Positions 9,414-17,476 of a stretch of 64,000 bases of DNA are shown here, piece after piece. Under the pieces are notes generated by a model. It did not search any database, had not been told where the DNA came from, and saw only the letters and a list, made by a program, of their open reading frames with translations. The translations under genes were made by a program, and so were the position numbers. Origin of the DNA: Cellulomonas taurus (GTDB lineage: Bacteria > Actinomycetota > Actinomycetes > Actinomycetales > Cellulomonadaceae); NCBI RefSeq assembly GCF_012931845.1, contig NZ_CP051884.1, positions 2,976,001-3,040,000 of the forward strand. The letters run 5' to 3'. Numbering within the stretch: the stretch's first letter is position 1; every line of letters begins with the position of its first letter.

Positions 9414-10510
9414 GCGGCCAGCATCCGGGTCAGACCGGTCAGATAGTCGGCCAGCTCGCCGGGCAGACCGTCCCGGACCGCGGCCCGGGCACGCTCGACG
9501 GCGGCGATCCGCACGTCGCGTGCCTGGTCCAGCGCACCGCTGTCCCGGATCACCGTGCGCAGCTCGGCGGCACCCGCCTCGTCCAGGTCCGCCCGGCCCA
9601 GGTGCCGGTCCAGCACCCGACGACCGGCGGCGTCGGCCCGGAGGCAGGTGAGGCGCATCAGCTCGGTCCGCTTGCCCTCGCGCAGGTCGCTCAGCGCCGA
9701 CTTGCCGGTCAGCGCCGGGTCACCGAAGACACCGAGCTCGTCGTCCAGCAGCTGGAAGGCCACTCCGAAGGCGGTGCCGTAGAGGTCGAGCACCCCGAGC
9801 ACACCGTCGTCGGCCCCGGCGAGCTGGGCACCGACGGTGAGCGGAGCGCAGCAGGAGTAGACGGCGGTCTTCAGCTCCGCCACCCGCAGCGCGTCGACCT
9901 CGGCCGGACCGGACAGCGCGCCGGTGACGTCCAGCAGCTCGCCGGCGACGGTGGTGTCCACCGACTCGGTCATGGTGCGCAGCACCCGCAGGGCGATCTC
10001 CGGCGCGACCGGCGCGGCGGCGACCAGCCCGAAGGCGGCGGCGAGCGCGACATCCCCGCCGAGCACCCCGGCGGCGAGCACCTGGTCGTCGGCGGCGCGG
10101 CCGGTGATCCCGGCACTGGTCAGGCGGTGCCGGGCGGTGCCGGTGACATTCGGTCGGCCGCGGCGGGTCTCATCGTGGTCCAGCAGGTCGTCGTGCACCA
10201 GCATCGCGGTGTGCAGCAGCTCCTGGGCGGCGGCGACCGGGGCGACGGCCGCGTCCTGGGTGCCGCCGAGGCCGAGGTAGGCGGCGACGGTCAGCCGGGG
10301 CCGCATCAGTCGGCCACCGATCTGGTCACCGACGGCACGCCACAGGGCCGCGTGCACCGGGGCGAGCTCACGCGCGCGGGCGCGCCGGTCGTCGATCTCT
10401 GCGTCGAGGGCGATCCGGACCTGGTCCAGTCCTGCCTCGACCCGGTCGTCGAAGCCGACCGCCGGGGCCGCGACGCGCAGACCCACCGGCGGCGTCTCGG
10501 TGCGGTGCAT
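9410..10510 (-). CDS. crtE: Geranylgeranyl diphosphate synthase (polyprenyl synthetase)
   Basis: A 366-residue trans-prenyltransferase that supplies the C20 precursor. The first Asp-rich motif is LVHDDLLDHDETRRGRP; the second region reads LLDDELGVFGDP, a form frequent in actinobacterial CrtE. The ATG at 10510 is preceded by GGAGG at about 8 nt. It is the first gene of the six-gene carotenoid operon, and every following gene overlaps its predecessor, so the whole set is probably expressed from the region upstream of this start. No clear -35/-10 pair could be fixed there. Confidence 0.92.
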   Translation of the reverse strand: MHRTETPPVGLRVAAPAVGFDDRVEAGLDQVRIALDAEIDDRRARARELAPVHAALWRAVGDQIGGRLMRPRLTVAAYLGLGGTQDAAVAPVAAAQELLHTAMLVHDDLLDHDETRRGRPNVTGTARHRLTSAGITGRAADDQVLAAGVLGGDVALAAAFGLVAAAPVAPEIALRVLRTMTESVDTTVAGELLDVTGALSGPAEVDALRVAELKTAVYSCCAPLTVGAQLAGADDGVLGVLDLYGTAFGVAFQLLDDELGVFGDPALTGKSALSDLREGKRTELMRLTCLRADAAGRRVLDRHLGRADLDEAGAAELRTVIRDSGALDQARDVRIAAVERARAAVRDGLPGELADYLTGLTRMLAA

Positions 10511-10676
10511 GGTGGCCCTCCTGCGATTCGCGGCTGATGGTCAGCGTACTGAGCACCAGCCGTCCCGCCAGTTCAACCGGGTGCAGGCACTGTCCCTCAC
10601 CGGCGGGCATTTCCGAAGCCGAATCGCCATCGAACAAAAAGTCACACATCCACACACAATCGACCATGCGGCGCGC

Positions 10677-10682
10677 TAGGCT
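10677..10682 (+). promoter_or_regulatory. -10 box of galE, leaderless configuration
   Basis: TAGGCT ends six bases before the galE ATG at 10689 and no Shine-Dalgarno sequence is present. This matches TANNNT-N6-ATG leaderless promoters of actinobacteria. Confidence 0.5.
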
Positions 10683-10688
10683 GCCGCT

Positions 10689-11657
10689 ATGACGTGGATG
10701 GTGACAGGCGGAGCCGGGTACATCGGATCACATGTGGTGCGGGCCTTCCAGGAGGTGGGGATCCCGGTCGTGGTGCTGGACGACCTGTCATCCGGCCACG
10801 CCGAGTTCGTGCCGCAGGGCGTGCCCTTCGTCCGCGGCTCGATCCTGGACACGGCGCTGGTCACCGACGCCCTGCGCGAGCACCGGGTCACCGGGGTCGT
10901 CCACCTGGCCGGGTTCAAGTACGCCGGGGTCAGCGTGCAGCGGCCGCTGCACACCTACGAACAGAACGTCACCGGCACCGCCCACCTGCTGGCGGCGATG
11001 GCGGAGGCCGAGGTCTCCCGGATCGTCTTCTCCTCTTCCGCGGCGGTGTACGGCACCCCCGACGTCGATCTGGTCACCGAGGACACCGCCACCGCCCCCG
11101 AGTCGCCCTACGGTGAGTCCAAGCTGATCGGCGAATGGCTGCTGCGCGACCAGGCCAAGGCCACCGAGCCGACAGCGCTGCACCACACCTCGCTGCGGTA
11201 CTTCAACGTGGTCGGCTCCGGCAGCCCCGACCTCGCCGACACCAGCCCGCACAACCTGTTCCCGCTGGTGCTGGACGCGTTGGCCGAGGGTCGCACCCCG
11301 CGGATCAACGGCGACGACTACGCCACCCCGGACGGCACCTGCGTCCGGGACTACGTGCACGTGGCCGATCTCGCGACCTCGCACGTGGCCGCCGCCCAGG
11401 CCCTCACCGAGGGCCGTGAGCTGCTGCCGGTCTACAACCTGGGCTCCGGGGACGGGGTGTCGGTGCGGGAGATCATGACCGCGATGGCCGAGGGCACCGG
11501 GATCGACTTCACCCCGGAGGTCGCCCCTCGTCGGCCGGGCGACCCGGCACGGATCGTGGCCTCTGGCGAGGCGGCCGCCCGCGACCTGGACTGGCGGATG
11601 CGGCACAGCCTGACCGAGATGGTCACCAGCGCCTGGCGGGCACGCCAGGCGCGCTGA
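10689..11657 (+). CDS. galE: UDP-glucose 4-epimerase
   Basis: A 322-residue extended short-chain dehydrogenase interconverting UDP-glucose and UDP-galactose for cell-surface sugars. Seen: NAD-binding motif TGGAGYIGSHV at the N-terminus, the catalytic Ser region (VFSSSAAVYG) and YxxxK (YGESK). The length is normal for the family. It is divergent from the carotenoid operon and ends at a shared bidirectional terminator. Confidence 0.92.
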   Translation: MTWMVTGGAGYIGSHVVRAFQEVGIPVVVLDDLSSGHAEFVPQGVPFVRGSILDTALVTDALREHRVTGVVHLAGFKYAGVSVQRPLHTYEQNVTGTAHLLAAMAEAEVSRIVFSSSAAVYGTPDVDLVTEDTATAPESPYGESKLIGEWLLRDQAKATEPTALHHTSLRYFNVVGSGSPDLADTSPHNLFPLVLDALAEGRTPRINGDDYATPDGTCVRDYVHVADLATSHVAAAQALTEGRELLPVYNLGSGDGVSVREIMTAMAEGTGIDFTPEVAPRRPGDPARIVASGEAAARDLDWRMRHSLTEMVTSAWRARQAR

Positions 11658-11663
11658 GACACC

Positions 11664-11702
11664 GCGAAGGCCCGCCCCGGCCGTGCCGGGACGGGCCTTC
11701 GC
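11664..11702. terminator. Bidirectional terminator between galE and the RCC1 protein
   Basis: An 18-bp stem with a single mismatch (arms starting GCGAAGGCCCG at 11664 and ending at 11702) and a 3-nt loop lies between two convergent genes. Confidence 0.85.
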
Positions 11703-11711
11703 GCTGCTCGG

Positions 11712-13529
11712 TCAGTGCTCGGTCGACCGCCGACGCCGCAGCGCGGTCAGGATCGCGCCGCCCCCGATCAGGGCCGCCGCGAGCGCCGCCACGCTGCCGA
11801 CGACCACACCGGTGCGAGCGAGGATGCCGGTGTAAGACGGGGCAGGGAGGGTACCGCTGATCGCCACCGGGTCGGTCACCGTCGGGATGGTGCCGTCACT
11901 CGGTGCGGCCGGAGCAGCAGGGGCGGCAGGAGTGGTCGGGTCGCTCGGCGCCACCGGCTCCCGTGCCACATACGGGGTCACCGAGGCCACCTGGCTCTCC
12001 ACCGTGCCGAGGCAGTTGCTGAACGCCGCCCGGAAGTCGGTGTCGGCCGCGACCGTGGTGGTCAGCGTCCCGGAGGTGGCCCCGTCGATGTCGGCCCACT
12101 CGCCACCGCCGGCCCGCTGCTGCCACTGCACGGTCGGTGCCTCGTCACCGGAGGCGGCAGCCGTCAGGGTCACCGTGCTCTCCCCCTCGGCCAGCGCGAC
12201 GGAGGTGGGCTGCTGGGTGACCGCCGGTGCCGACCCGAAGGTGAAGCCGTCGGTCGTCACGTCGGTGCTGGTCCGACCGAGCTGGGTGTACACCACGCTC
12301 ACATCCACCGCCCCGCAGGCGTGCGCCGGAGTGATCGCGTTCCACTCGTCCCCGGTGACCGCCAGATCGGTGCCCGTCGCCGCACCGAAGGAAACCGAGT
12401 CCACGGTCAGATCGGCGATCGTGACCCGGGTCGGGACGGTCTGGAACATCTCCGTGCCGCCCACCCCCAACTGGTGCCAGGCATCCATGCCCCAGGCGTA
12501 GGTGGCACCGTCCGAACCGACGGCCATGAAGTGGTAGTTCGCCGGGGTGATCGAGGTGAAGCTCACCCCGGCGGGCTGCGTCACCCGAACCGGCGACAGC
12601 ACCCGGTTCTCCTCCGAACCGTTGCCCGCCTGCCCGTACATCGAGGTGCCCCAGGCGTAGGTGGCACCGTCGGAGCCAGTCGCCACCACCGACATCCCGC
12701 TGGCATGCACCGCGGTGTAGCGCACCCCGGCTGGGGGCGTGACGACCTGAGGGTCGAACGCGGAGGAGGTGAGTCCGTCACCGAGCTGACCGTAGTTGCC
12801 GTGGCCCCCCGCGTAGGTCACCCCGTCCGAGCCGATGGCGATCACGAAGTCGGCGCCGACCGAGTAGTCCGCGACCGTGACCCCGGCGGGCAGCGGCACC
12901 TCGACCGGCACCAGGGAGAACATGATCGGGTCCTCGAAGTTCTCACCGATGCCGAGCTGTCCGTCGTCGCCGTTGCCCCAGGGGTAGAGCCGACCGTCCG
13001 AGCCGAGGCCCGCACCGGAGTACTCCCCGAGCTGGACCTGGCTGAACGTGATGCCGTCCGGAGCCTGGAGCAGGACCGGCAGCGCGGACGACGCGGTGTC
13101 GCCGTTGCCGAGCATCCCGTCGTCCCCGCGTCCGGTCAGGTAGACCGATCCGTCCGCGGTACGCACACCGAAGTTCGCCGACCCGGCCACCAGGTCGGTG
13201 ACGGTCACCCCGGCGGGGAGTTGCATCCGGACCGGGGCGGCGGCAGGGCTCGTGGTCCCGTCGCCCAGCTGGCCGTAGTCGTTGTTGCCCCAGGCGTAGA
13301 CGTTGCCGTCCGAGCCCATCGCCACGCTGAACGCGGCACCGCCGGAGACGTTCGACAGCGTGACACCGGCCGGGATGGTATCGGTGACGGTGGTGCCGCC
13401 GGCGGTCGGACCGGAGCTCGGGGTGGGCACGGCCCAGGCGGGCAGTGTCATCCCGACCACCATCGCACCGCCGACCACCGCGGCGGTCACGGTACAGAAG
13501 GTGGAACGAGGGTTGAGGTGAGTGCGCAC
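11712..13529 (-). CDS. Secreted RCC1-repeat surface protein with LAxTG sortase signal
   Basis: A 605-residue cell-wall-anchored protein. The first ~33 residues form a signal peptide (hydrophobic core, cleavage near PAWA-VP). Six RCC1-type repeats follow (for example YAWGNNDYGQLGDGTT), which probably fold as a beta-propeller. An Ig-like region (QQPTSVALAEGESTVTLTA...VQWQQR) and an Ala/Pro linker come next. The C-terminus carries LARTG, a hydrophobic helix and RRRR, the layout of a class E sortase (LAxTG) substrate. The GTG start at 13529 gives the signal peptide. The ligand is unknown. No sortase gene is in the window. Confidence 0.85.
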   Translation of the reverse strand: MRTHLNPRSTFCTVTAAVVGGAMVVGMTLPAWAVPTPSSGPTAGGTTVTDTIPAGVTLSNVSGGAAFSVAMGSDGNVYAWGNNDYGQLGDGTTSPAAAPVRMQLPAGVTVTDLVAGSANFGVRTADGSVYLTGRGDDGMLGNGDTASSALPVLLQAPDGITFSQVQLGEYSGAGLGSDGRLYPWGNGDDGQLGIGENFEDPIMFSLVPVEVPLPAGVTVADYSVGADFVIAIGSDGVTYAGGHGNYGQLGDGLTSSAFDPQVVTPPAGVRYTAVHASGMSVVATGSDGATYAWGTSMYGQAGNGSEENRVLSPVRVTQPAGVSFTSITPANYHFMAVGSDGATYAWGMDAWHQLGVGGTEMFQTVPTRVTIADLTVDSVSFGAATGTDLAVTGDEWNAITPAHACGAVDVSVVYTQLGRTSTDVTTDGFTFGSAPAVTQQPTSVALAEGESTVTLTAAASGDEAPTVQWQQRAGGGEWADIDGATSGTLTTTVAADTDFRAAFSNCLGTVESQVASVTPYVAREPVAPSDPTTPAAPAAPAAPSDGTIPTVTDPVAISGTLPAPSYTGILARTGVVVGSVAALAAALIGGGAILTALRRRRSTEH

Positions 13530-13759
13530 GGGGTGCCTACCTATCGTCGGAGGGACGACGACGCTGCGGCGCGCCATCGCAGGCGACGCTAGGGAGCGAC
13601 CCTGCGGCCGGGCGCCGGGCAGCGGCAGAAGCCCCGAGCGGCCACCGTGCTTCCACGCAGGGACGAGTGCCGGCGGGCAGAGCACGGCCGACCTGTGGCG
13701 CGACTCGGCGAGCGCGGGACCACCGAGTCCCGGAGGCGGTCCTCGGGCTGCCCGGACAC

Positions 13760-14638
13760 CTAAGCCAGGCGGCTCAACGCCTCCGCCATCACGTCCTCCG
13801 ACCCGGCGTAGATGCCGGACTCCCGCGGCCAGTGGATCACCACGTCGCTGAAACCGAGGCCCGCCGCCCGTTCGACCCCCTCCACCAGCAGGTCGGCCGA
13901 CTCCAGGGAGTAGCGCGGGGCGCCATCCATGTTCAGGTACATCGGGGGCACCGGACCGATCGGCTCGGCGACCTCGCGCATCCGCTCGACCAACGCCGCC
14001 AGGCCGGTCCACCACGCCTCCTGGTCACCCGGCTCCCCCGGCGCGAAGGACGGACCGTAGGTGGCCCACCCCTGGCCGTGGCGCGCTGCCACCGCCATCG
14101 CCCGCGGGCCGTTGGCGGCCACGATGAACGGGGTCCGGGGATCGGCCAGGGTGCCGGGGATCATCCGGGCCTGGTGCGCGGTGTAGAACTCGCCCTCGTG
14201 GTCGGTGACCGGCTGGGTGAGCAGCGCGTCGAGCAGCGGCACGAACTCCTCGAACCGGCGGGTGCGCTCACCCCGGGTCGGCGCCGGGCCCAGGACGGAG
14301 GCGTCGTAGCCCTCACCCCCGGCCCCCAGCCCGAGCAGGAACCGCCCGCCGGAGATGTCGTCCAGGCCCATCACGTCCTTGGCGAACGGCACCGGGTGCC
14401 GGAAGTTCGGCGAGGCGACCCAGGTACCGAGCTGGATCCGCTCGGTCACCGCGGCGGCCGCGGCCAGCAGGGGCACCGTGGCGAACCAGGGCTGGTCGGC
14501 CAGTGACCGCCAGGCCAGGTGGTCGTAGGTCCAGGCGTGGTCGAAGCCGTACTCCTCGGCGCGCAGCCACTGGGCGCGGGACTCCGACCAGCGTTGCTGG
14601 GGCAGGATGACGACGCCGAGGCGGGTGCGAGCTGTCAT
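13760..14638 (-). CDS. LLM-class (luciferase-like) oxidoreductase, probably F420-dependent
   Basis: A 292-residue bacterial-luciferase-fold TIM barrel. Seen: N-terminal LGVVILPQQRW, the AEEYGFDHAWTYDHL strand-helix, the ERIQLGTWVASPNFRHP block and the GRFLLGLGAGGEGYD flavin-binding segment. Such enzymes use F420 or FMN; the subfamily look suggests F420, but this is uncertain. It lies 10 bp after the zincin gene on the same strand, so the two are likely co-transcribed. Substrate not predictable. Confidence 0.8.
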   Translation of the reverse strand: MTARTRLGVVILPQQRWSESRAQWLRAEEYGFDHAWTYDHLAWRSLADQPWFATVPLLAAAAAVTERIQLGTWVASPNFRHPVPFAKDVMGLDDISGGRFLLGLGAGGEGYDASVLGPAPTRGERTRRFEEFVPLLDALLTQPVTDHEGEFYTAHQARMIPGTLADPRTPFIVAANGPRAMAVAARHGQGWATYGPSFAPGEPGDQEAWWTGLAALVERMREVAEPIGPVPPMYLNMDGAPRYSLESADLLVEGVERAAGLGFSDVVIHWPRESGIYAGSEDVMAEALSRLA

Positions 14639-14648
14639 GGCACCGAGG

Positions 14649-15002
14649 CTACGACCAGCCGAGCTCGTGCAGGCGCTGGTCGTCGATCCCGAAGTGGTGC
14701 GCGATCTCGTGCACGACGGTGATGGCGACTTCCGCCACCACCTCCTCGCGGGTGTCGCAGATCGCCAGGGTCGGGTTGCGGAAGATCGTGATCCGGTCGG
14801 GCAGCGAGCCGGCGGCCCAGAACCCGTCGCGCTCGGTCAGCGGGGTGCCCTCGTACAGCCCGAGCAGCTCCGGCTCGTCGGCGGGCGCGTCGTCCTCGAC
14901 CAGGACCACCACGTTGTCCATCTGGGCAGCGAGCTGCTCTGGAACCAGGTCCAGGCCGTCGCCGACCGCCTGTTCGAACTCCTCGCGCGACATGTCCACC
15001 AC
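14649..15002 (-). CDS. Small zincin-like metallopeptidase family protein
   Basis: A 117-residue protein with HEIAHHFGID, an HExxH zinc site followed by the family's conserved HxxG/D region, matching the short actinobacterial zincin_1 (PF06262-type) family. Its physiological substrate is not known. Start codons GTG 15002, GTG 14999 and ATG 14993 are all possible; family members commonly begin a few residues before M-S-R-E-E-F. It precedes the LLM oxidoreductase gene by 10 bp. The promoter region is shared with the divergent tRNA cluster. Confidence 0.8.
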   Translation of the reverse strand: MVDMSREEFEQAVGDGLDLVPEQLAAQMDNVVVLVEDDAPADEPELLGLYEGTPLTERDGFWAAGSLPDRITIFRNPTLAICDTREEVVAEVAITVVHEIAHHFGIDDQRLHELGWS

Positions 15003-15021
15003 CCGCCCAGTGTGGCCGATT

Positions 15022-15050
15022 TTGGAGTTCGGGCTCCGACCCCGTAAGGT
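15022..15050 (+). promoter_or_regulatory. Promoter of the tRNA cluster
   Basis: -35 TTGGAG (15022-15027), exact 17-bp spacer and -10 TAAGGT (15045-15050) precede tRNA-Glu at 15094. This is the best-formed sigma-70-type promoter in this part of the window. Confidence 0.65.
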
Positions 15051-15093
15051 TCATCTCGGTCTGAAGACGCCTCGACGTCAGGGGCGGACTCCC

Positions 15094-15166
15094 GCCCCCA
15101 TCGTCTAGCGGCCTAGGACCCCGCCCTTTCACGGCGGTAGCACGGGTTCGAATCCCGTTGGGGGTA
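15094..15166 (+). tRNA. tRNA-Glu (anticodon TTC)
   Basis: A full cloverleaf: acceptor GCCCCCA pairs with TGGGGGT (first pair G-U), the anticodon stem CCGCC/GGCGG frames CTTTCAC, and the T-loop is GGTTCGAATCC. CCA is not encoded. Confidence 0.95.
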
Positions 15167-15216
15167 CGGCGTGTGCATGTGGAATACTGTTGGTCAGCAA
15201 GAAGGTCTCACCACGA

Positions 15217-15290
15217 GGCCCCGTAGCGCAGTTGGTTAGCGCGCCGCCCTGTCACGGCGGAGGTCGCGGGTTCAAGTCCCGTCGGGGTCG
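15217..15290 (+). tRNA. tRNA-Asp (anticodon GTC)
   Basis: Acceptor GGCCCCG pairs with CGGGGTC, the anticodon stem CCGCC/GGCGG frames CTGTCAC, and the T-arm is CGGGTTCAAGTCCCG. CCA is not encoded. Confidence 0.95.
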
Positions 15291-15337
15291 CTCGGCACTC
15301 GCCGGTCGTTCTAGTAACGACCGGCGTCGTCGTTCAA

Positions 15338-15413
15338 GGCTCTGTAGCTCAGTTGGTAGAGCGTTCGACTGAAAATCGAAAGGTCACCGGATCGACGCCG
15401 GTCGGAGCCACCA
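15338..15413 (+). tRNA. tRNA-Phe (anticodon GAA)
   Basis: Acceptor GGCTCTG pairs with CGGAGCC (one T-G wobble), and the anticodon stem TTCGA/TCGAA frames CTGAAAA. Unlike the two tRNAs before it, the CCA end is encoded (15411-15413). Last of the three-tRNA cluster. Confidence 0.95.
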
Positions 15414-15414
15414 T

Positions 15415-15449
15415 CGAAGCCCCGGATCACTCAGTGGTCCGGGGCTTCG
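15415..15449 (+). terminator. Terminator of the tRNA cluster
   Basis: CGAAGCCCCGGA and its complement TCCGGGGCTTCG form a 12-bp stem that extends inward with CAC/GTG, directly after the tRNA-Phe CCA end. Confidence 0.85.
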
Positions 15450-15591
15450 TCGTTCTCCACCACTCAGTTCCGGACCCGCCGCCACTCAACTCGACCTGGG
15501 AATACCCCGGGATGTCACTCCCCGGGCATAGCCTCGTGCCACCGCCGCGCGCCGCGTGGATCGGACCCGGCGATCTCGATCAGGGGAAGAG

Positions 15592-15957
15592 ATGTCGCAG
15601 CAGTCGTCCCGTCCGCAGCACCACGTGCCCGCCCAGCACACGCCCGACCGTCGACGCGCCGTCGGCGGGCTGCGGGCGACCGACACTCCGACCGGGCCGA
15701 TCCCGATCGTGTTTCCGGTGACCGCCAAGCAGGCGGCCGCGGTGCGCGACTCGCTGACCGAACGGCACCGGGTCGCCCGCGCGGCGGCGGAGGCGGGGCA
15801 GTCCGAGGCGGCGCTGCTCGCCGGGCAGACCGAGGAGGCGCTGCGCGAGGTGGAGCGCTACGTGGATCACGGCGGCGGGCTCTCCGACGGCCTGGTGGAG
15901 CTGCTGGCCGACCTGGACATCGTGCTGGTGCCGCTGCGCGCGACCCGTACCGCGTAA
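15592..15957 (+). CDS. Hypothetical protein, 121 residues
   Basis: Not recognised. It has a basic, Gln/His-rich N-terminus, then PTGPIPIVFPVTAKQ, an Ala/Glu-rich helical stretch (about residues 55-95) that could form a coiled coil, and a short C-terminal hydrophobic strand (DLDIVLVPL). No signal peptide or membrane segment. The ATG at 15592 has AGGGGAAGAG immediately upstream. Codon use is typical of the window, so it is probably a real cytoplasmic protein. Confidence 0.65.
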   Translation: MSQQSSRPQHHVPAQHTPDRRRAVGGLRATDTPTGPIPIVFPVTAKQAAAVRDSLTERHRVARAAAEAGQSEAALLAGQTEEALREVERYVDHGGGLSDGLVELLADLDIVLVPLRATRTA

Positions 15958-16004
15958 CACGCACCGGACCGGCTCGCGGCCGCCGGACGCCTCCGCCCCT
16001 CGCG

Positions 16005-16499
16005 TCAGCCGAGGCTCGCGATCGCCTCGTCCACGACCCGGCACGCATCCCGGTCGGTCCCCAGGTCACGGGCACCCTGAGCAGCCCGACGCAGCAGGCC
16101 GCACAGCTGGGCGCGCTCCTGCGGGTCCAGTCCGGCCAGCGCGTGGTCCTCGGCGCCGCCGACCACCGCCTCGCACTCGGCCAGGCGTCGCGCACCCGCG
16201 TCGGTGAGCACCACCAGCCGCTGCCGACGGTCCTGCGGGTTGAAGCGCCGTTCCACCAGGCCGTGCTCGACCAGATCGTCGATCAGGTAGGTCATCACGG
16301 TGCGGTCGATGCCGAGGTCGGCGGCCAGCGCCAGCTGACTCGGGTGCTGTCCGGTGGAGACGGCGTGCAACACCTGGAAGCCACGGAACCCGTGCGGGAG
16401 GCTGTCCAGGGCCGAACCCAGTGCCACCTGGTACCCGCGCAGCAGCACCCCGAGGGACCAGCCGAGATCGGTGCGCCGGTCGGAGGTCTGCGGGTCCAT
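16005..16499 (-). CDS. MarR-family transcriptional regulator
   Basis: A 164-residue winged-helix repressor. Seen: helical dimerisation ends; recognition region ADLGIDRTVMTYLIDDLVEHGLVERR with wing residues NPQDRRQRLVVLTDAG. Proteins of this family typically release DNA on binding a small phenolic or oxidised ligand. The start ATG at 16499 follows TACGAT (16511-16506) by six bases, so it is probably leaderless. It is divergent from an LLM oxidoreductase/FAD oxidase operon and is its likely repressor. Confidence 0.88.
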   Translation of the reverse strand: MDPQTSDRRTDLGWSLGVLLRGYQVALGSALDSLPHGFRGFQVLHAVSTGQHPSQLALAADLGIDRTVMTYLIDDLVEHGLVERRFNPQDRRQRLVVLTDAGARRLAECEAVVGGAEDHALAGLDPQERAQLCGLLRRAAQGARDLGTDRDACRVVDEAIASLG

Positions 16500-16505
16500 C
16501 CCGGA

Positions 16506-16511
16506 ATCGTA
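16506..16511 (-). promoter_or_regulatory. -10 box of marR, leaderless configuration
   Basis: TACGAT on the minus strand, six bases before the marR ATG; a TTGGCT hexamer lies 18 bp further upstream. Confidence 0.5.
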
Positions 16512-16526
16512 GGCAGTATGCCGCGG

Positions 16527-16555
16527 TTGAGCCAATCATCTGTACTGCATATGAT
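16527..16555 (+). promoter_or_regulatory. Promoter of the LLM/FAD-oxidase operon with overlapping palindrome
   Basis: -35 TTGAGC (16527-16532), 17-bp spacer and -10 TATGAT (16550-16555). A 21-bp dyad (16535-16555, 16 of 21 positions symmetric, ends ATCAT/ATGAT) covers the spacer and the -10. Its place between the divergent marR and its neighbour makes it the likely MarR operator. Confidence 0.65.
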
Positions 16556-16582
16556 CTGCCGAACCGCCTACCTGGGGAGACC

Positions 16583-17476
16583 ATGACCGACTACGGACAC
16601 GACCTGCTGTTCGGCACCTTCCTGACGCCGACCGCTTCCGCACCCGAGCGGGTGGTCGCCCTGGCGCAGCAGGCCGAACAGGCGGGACTGGACCTGGTCA
16701 CCTTCCAGGACCACCCGTACCAGCCCACGTTCCTGGACACCTGGACCCTGCTCAGCTGGGTCGGCGCGGTGACCTCCCGGATCCGGATCGCACCGAATGT
16801 CGCGAACCTGCCGCTGCGCCCGCCCGCCGTGCTGGCCCGGTCGGCGGCGAGCCTGGACCGGCTCACCGGTGGCCGGGTGGATCTCGGCATCGGAGCCGGA
16901 GGCTTCTGGGACGCCATCGCGGCGATGGGCGGCCCGCGTCGCACCCCGGGACAGGGCGTGGACGCCCTGGCCGAGGCGATCACCGTGATCCGGGCGCTGT
17001 GGGACGTCGAGGCGACCGGTCGACTCGATCTGCCCGGCGAGCACTACCCGATCAGCGGCGCGAAGCGCGGCCCGGCGCCCGCGCACCCGATCCCGCTCTG
17101 GATCGGCGCCTACAAGCCACGCATGCTGCGACTCACCGGCACGATGGGTGACGGGTGGCTGCCCTCGATGGGTTACCTCACCAGCCTGGCCGATCTCACC
17201 GAGGGCAACCGACGGATCGACGACGCCGCGCAGGCCGCCGGTCGCCCGGTGACCGCGGTGCGCCGATTGCTGAACCTGAGCGGGCAGCTCACCGGGCAGG
17301 TGAGCGACCGGCTGTTGGTCGGACCGCCGGAGCAGTGGGTGGAGCAGCTCGCCGTGCTGGCGCTGCAGTACGGGATCAGCGGATTCGTGGTCGCGACCGA
17401 TGATCCGACGCTGATCGACGTCGTCGGGCAGGACATCGCCCCCGCCGTGCGCGAGCTGGTCGAGGCGGAGCGGTGA
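16583..17476 (+). CDS. LLM-class flavin-dependent oxidoreductase
   Basis: A 297-residue luciferase-fold enzyme (FMN or F420). Seen: N-terminal LLFGTFLTPTASAP, the LDLVTFQDHPYQP strand, RIRIAPNVANLPLRPPAVLARSAASLDR split over the typical luciferase block, GRVDLGIGAGGFWD, and the C-terminal GTMGDGWLPS motif. ATG at 16583 after GGGGAGA. Its stop overlaps the GTG of the next gene (GTGA), so the fusion protein downstream is translated together with it. Probably under control of the divergent MarR protein. Confidence 0.85.
   Translation: MTDYGHDLLFGTFLTPTASAPERVVALAQQAEQAGLDLVTFQDHPYQPTFLDTWTLLSWVGAVTSRIRIAPNVANLPLRPPAVLARSAASLDRLTGGRVDLGIGAGGFWDAIAAMGGPRRTPGQGVDALAEAITVIRALWDVEATGRLDLPGEHYPISGAKRGPAPAHPIPLWIGAYKPRMLRLTGTMGDGWLPSMGYLTSLADLTEGNRRIDDAAQAAGRPVTAVRRLLNLSGQLTGQVSDRLLVGPPEQWVEQLAVLALQYGISGFVVATDDPTLIDVVGQDIAPAVRELVEAER

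Noticed and set aside
13530..14015. N-terminal extension of the RCC1 protein by about 160 residues
   Set aside because: It would overlap the LLM gene region in a Pro/Gly/Arg-rich shadow frame and would bury the signal peptide; the GTG at 13529 places the signal peptide at the start.
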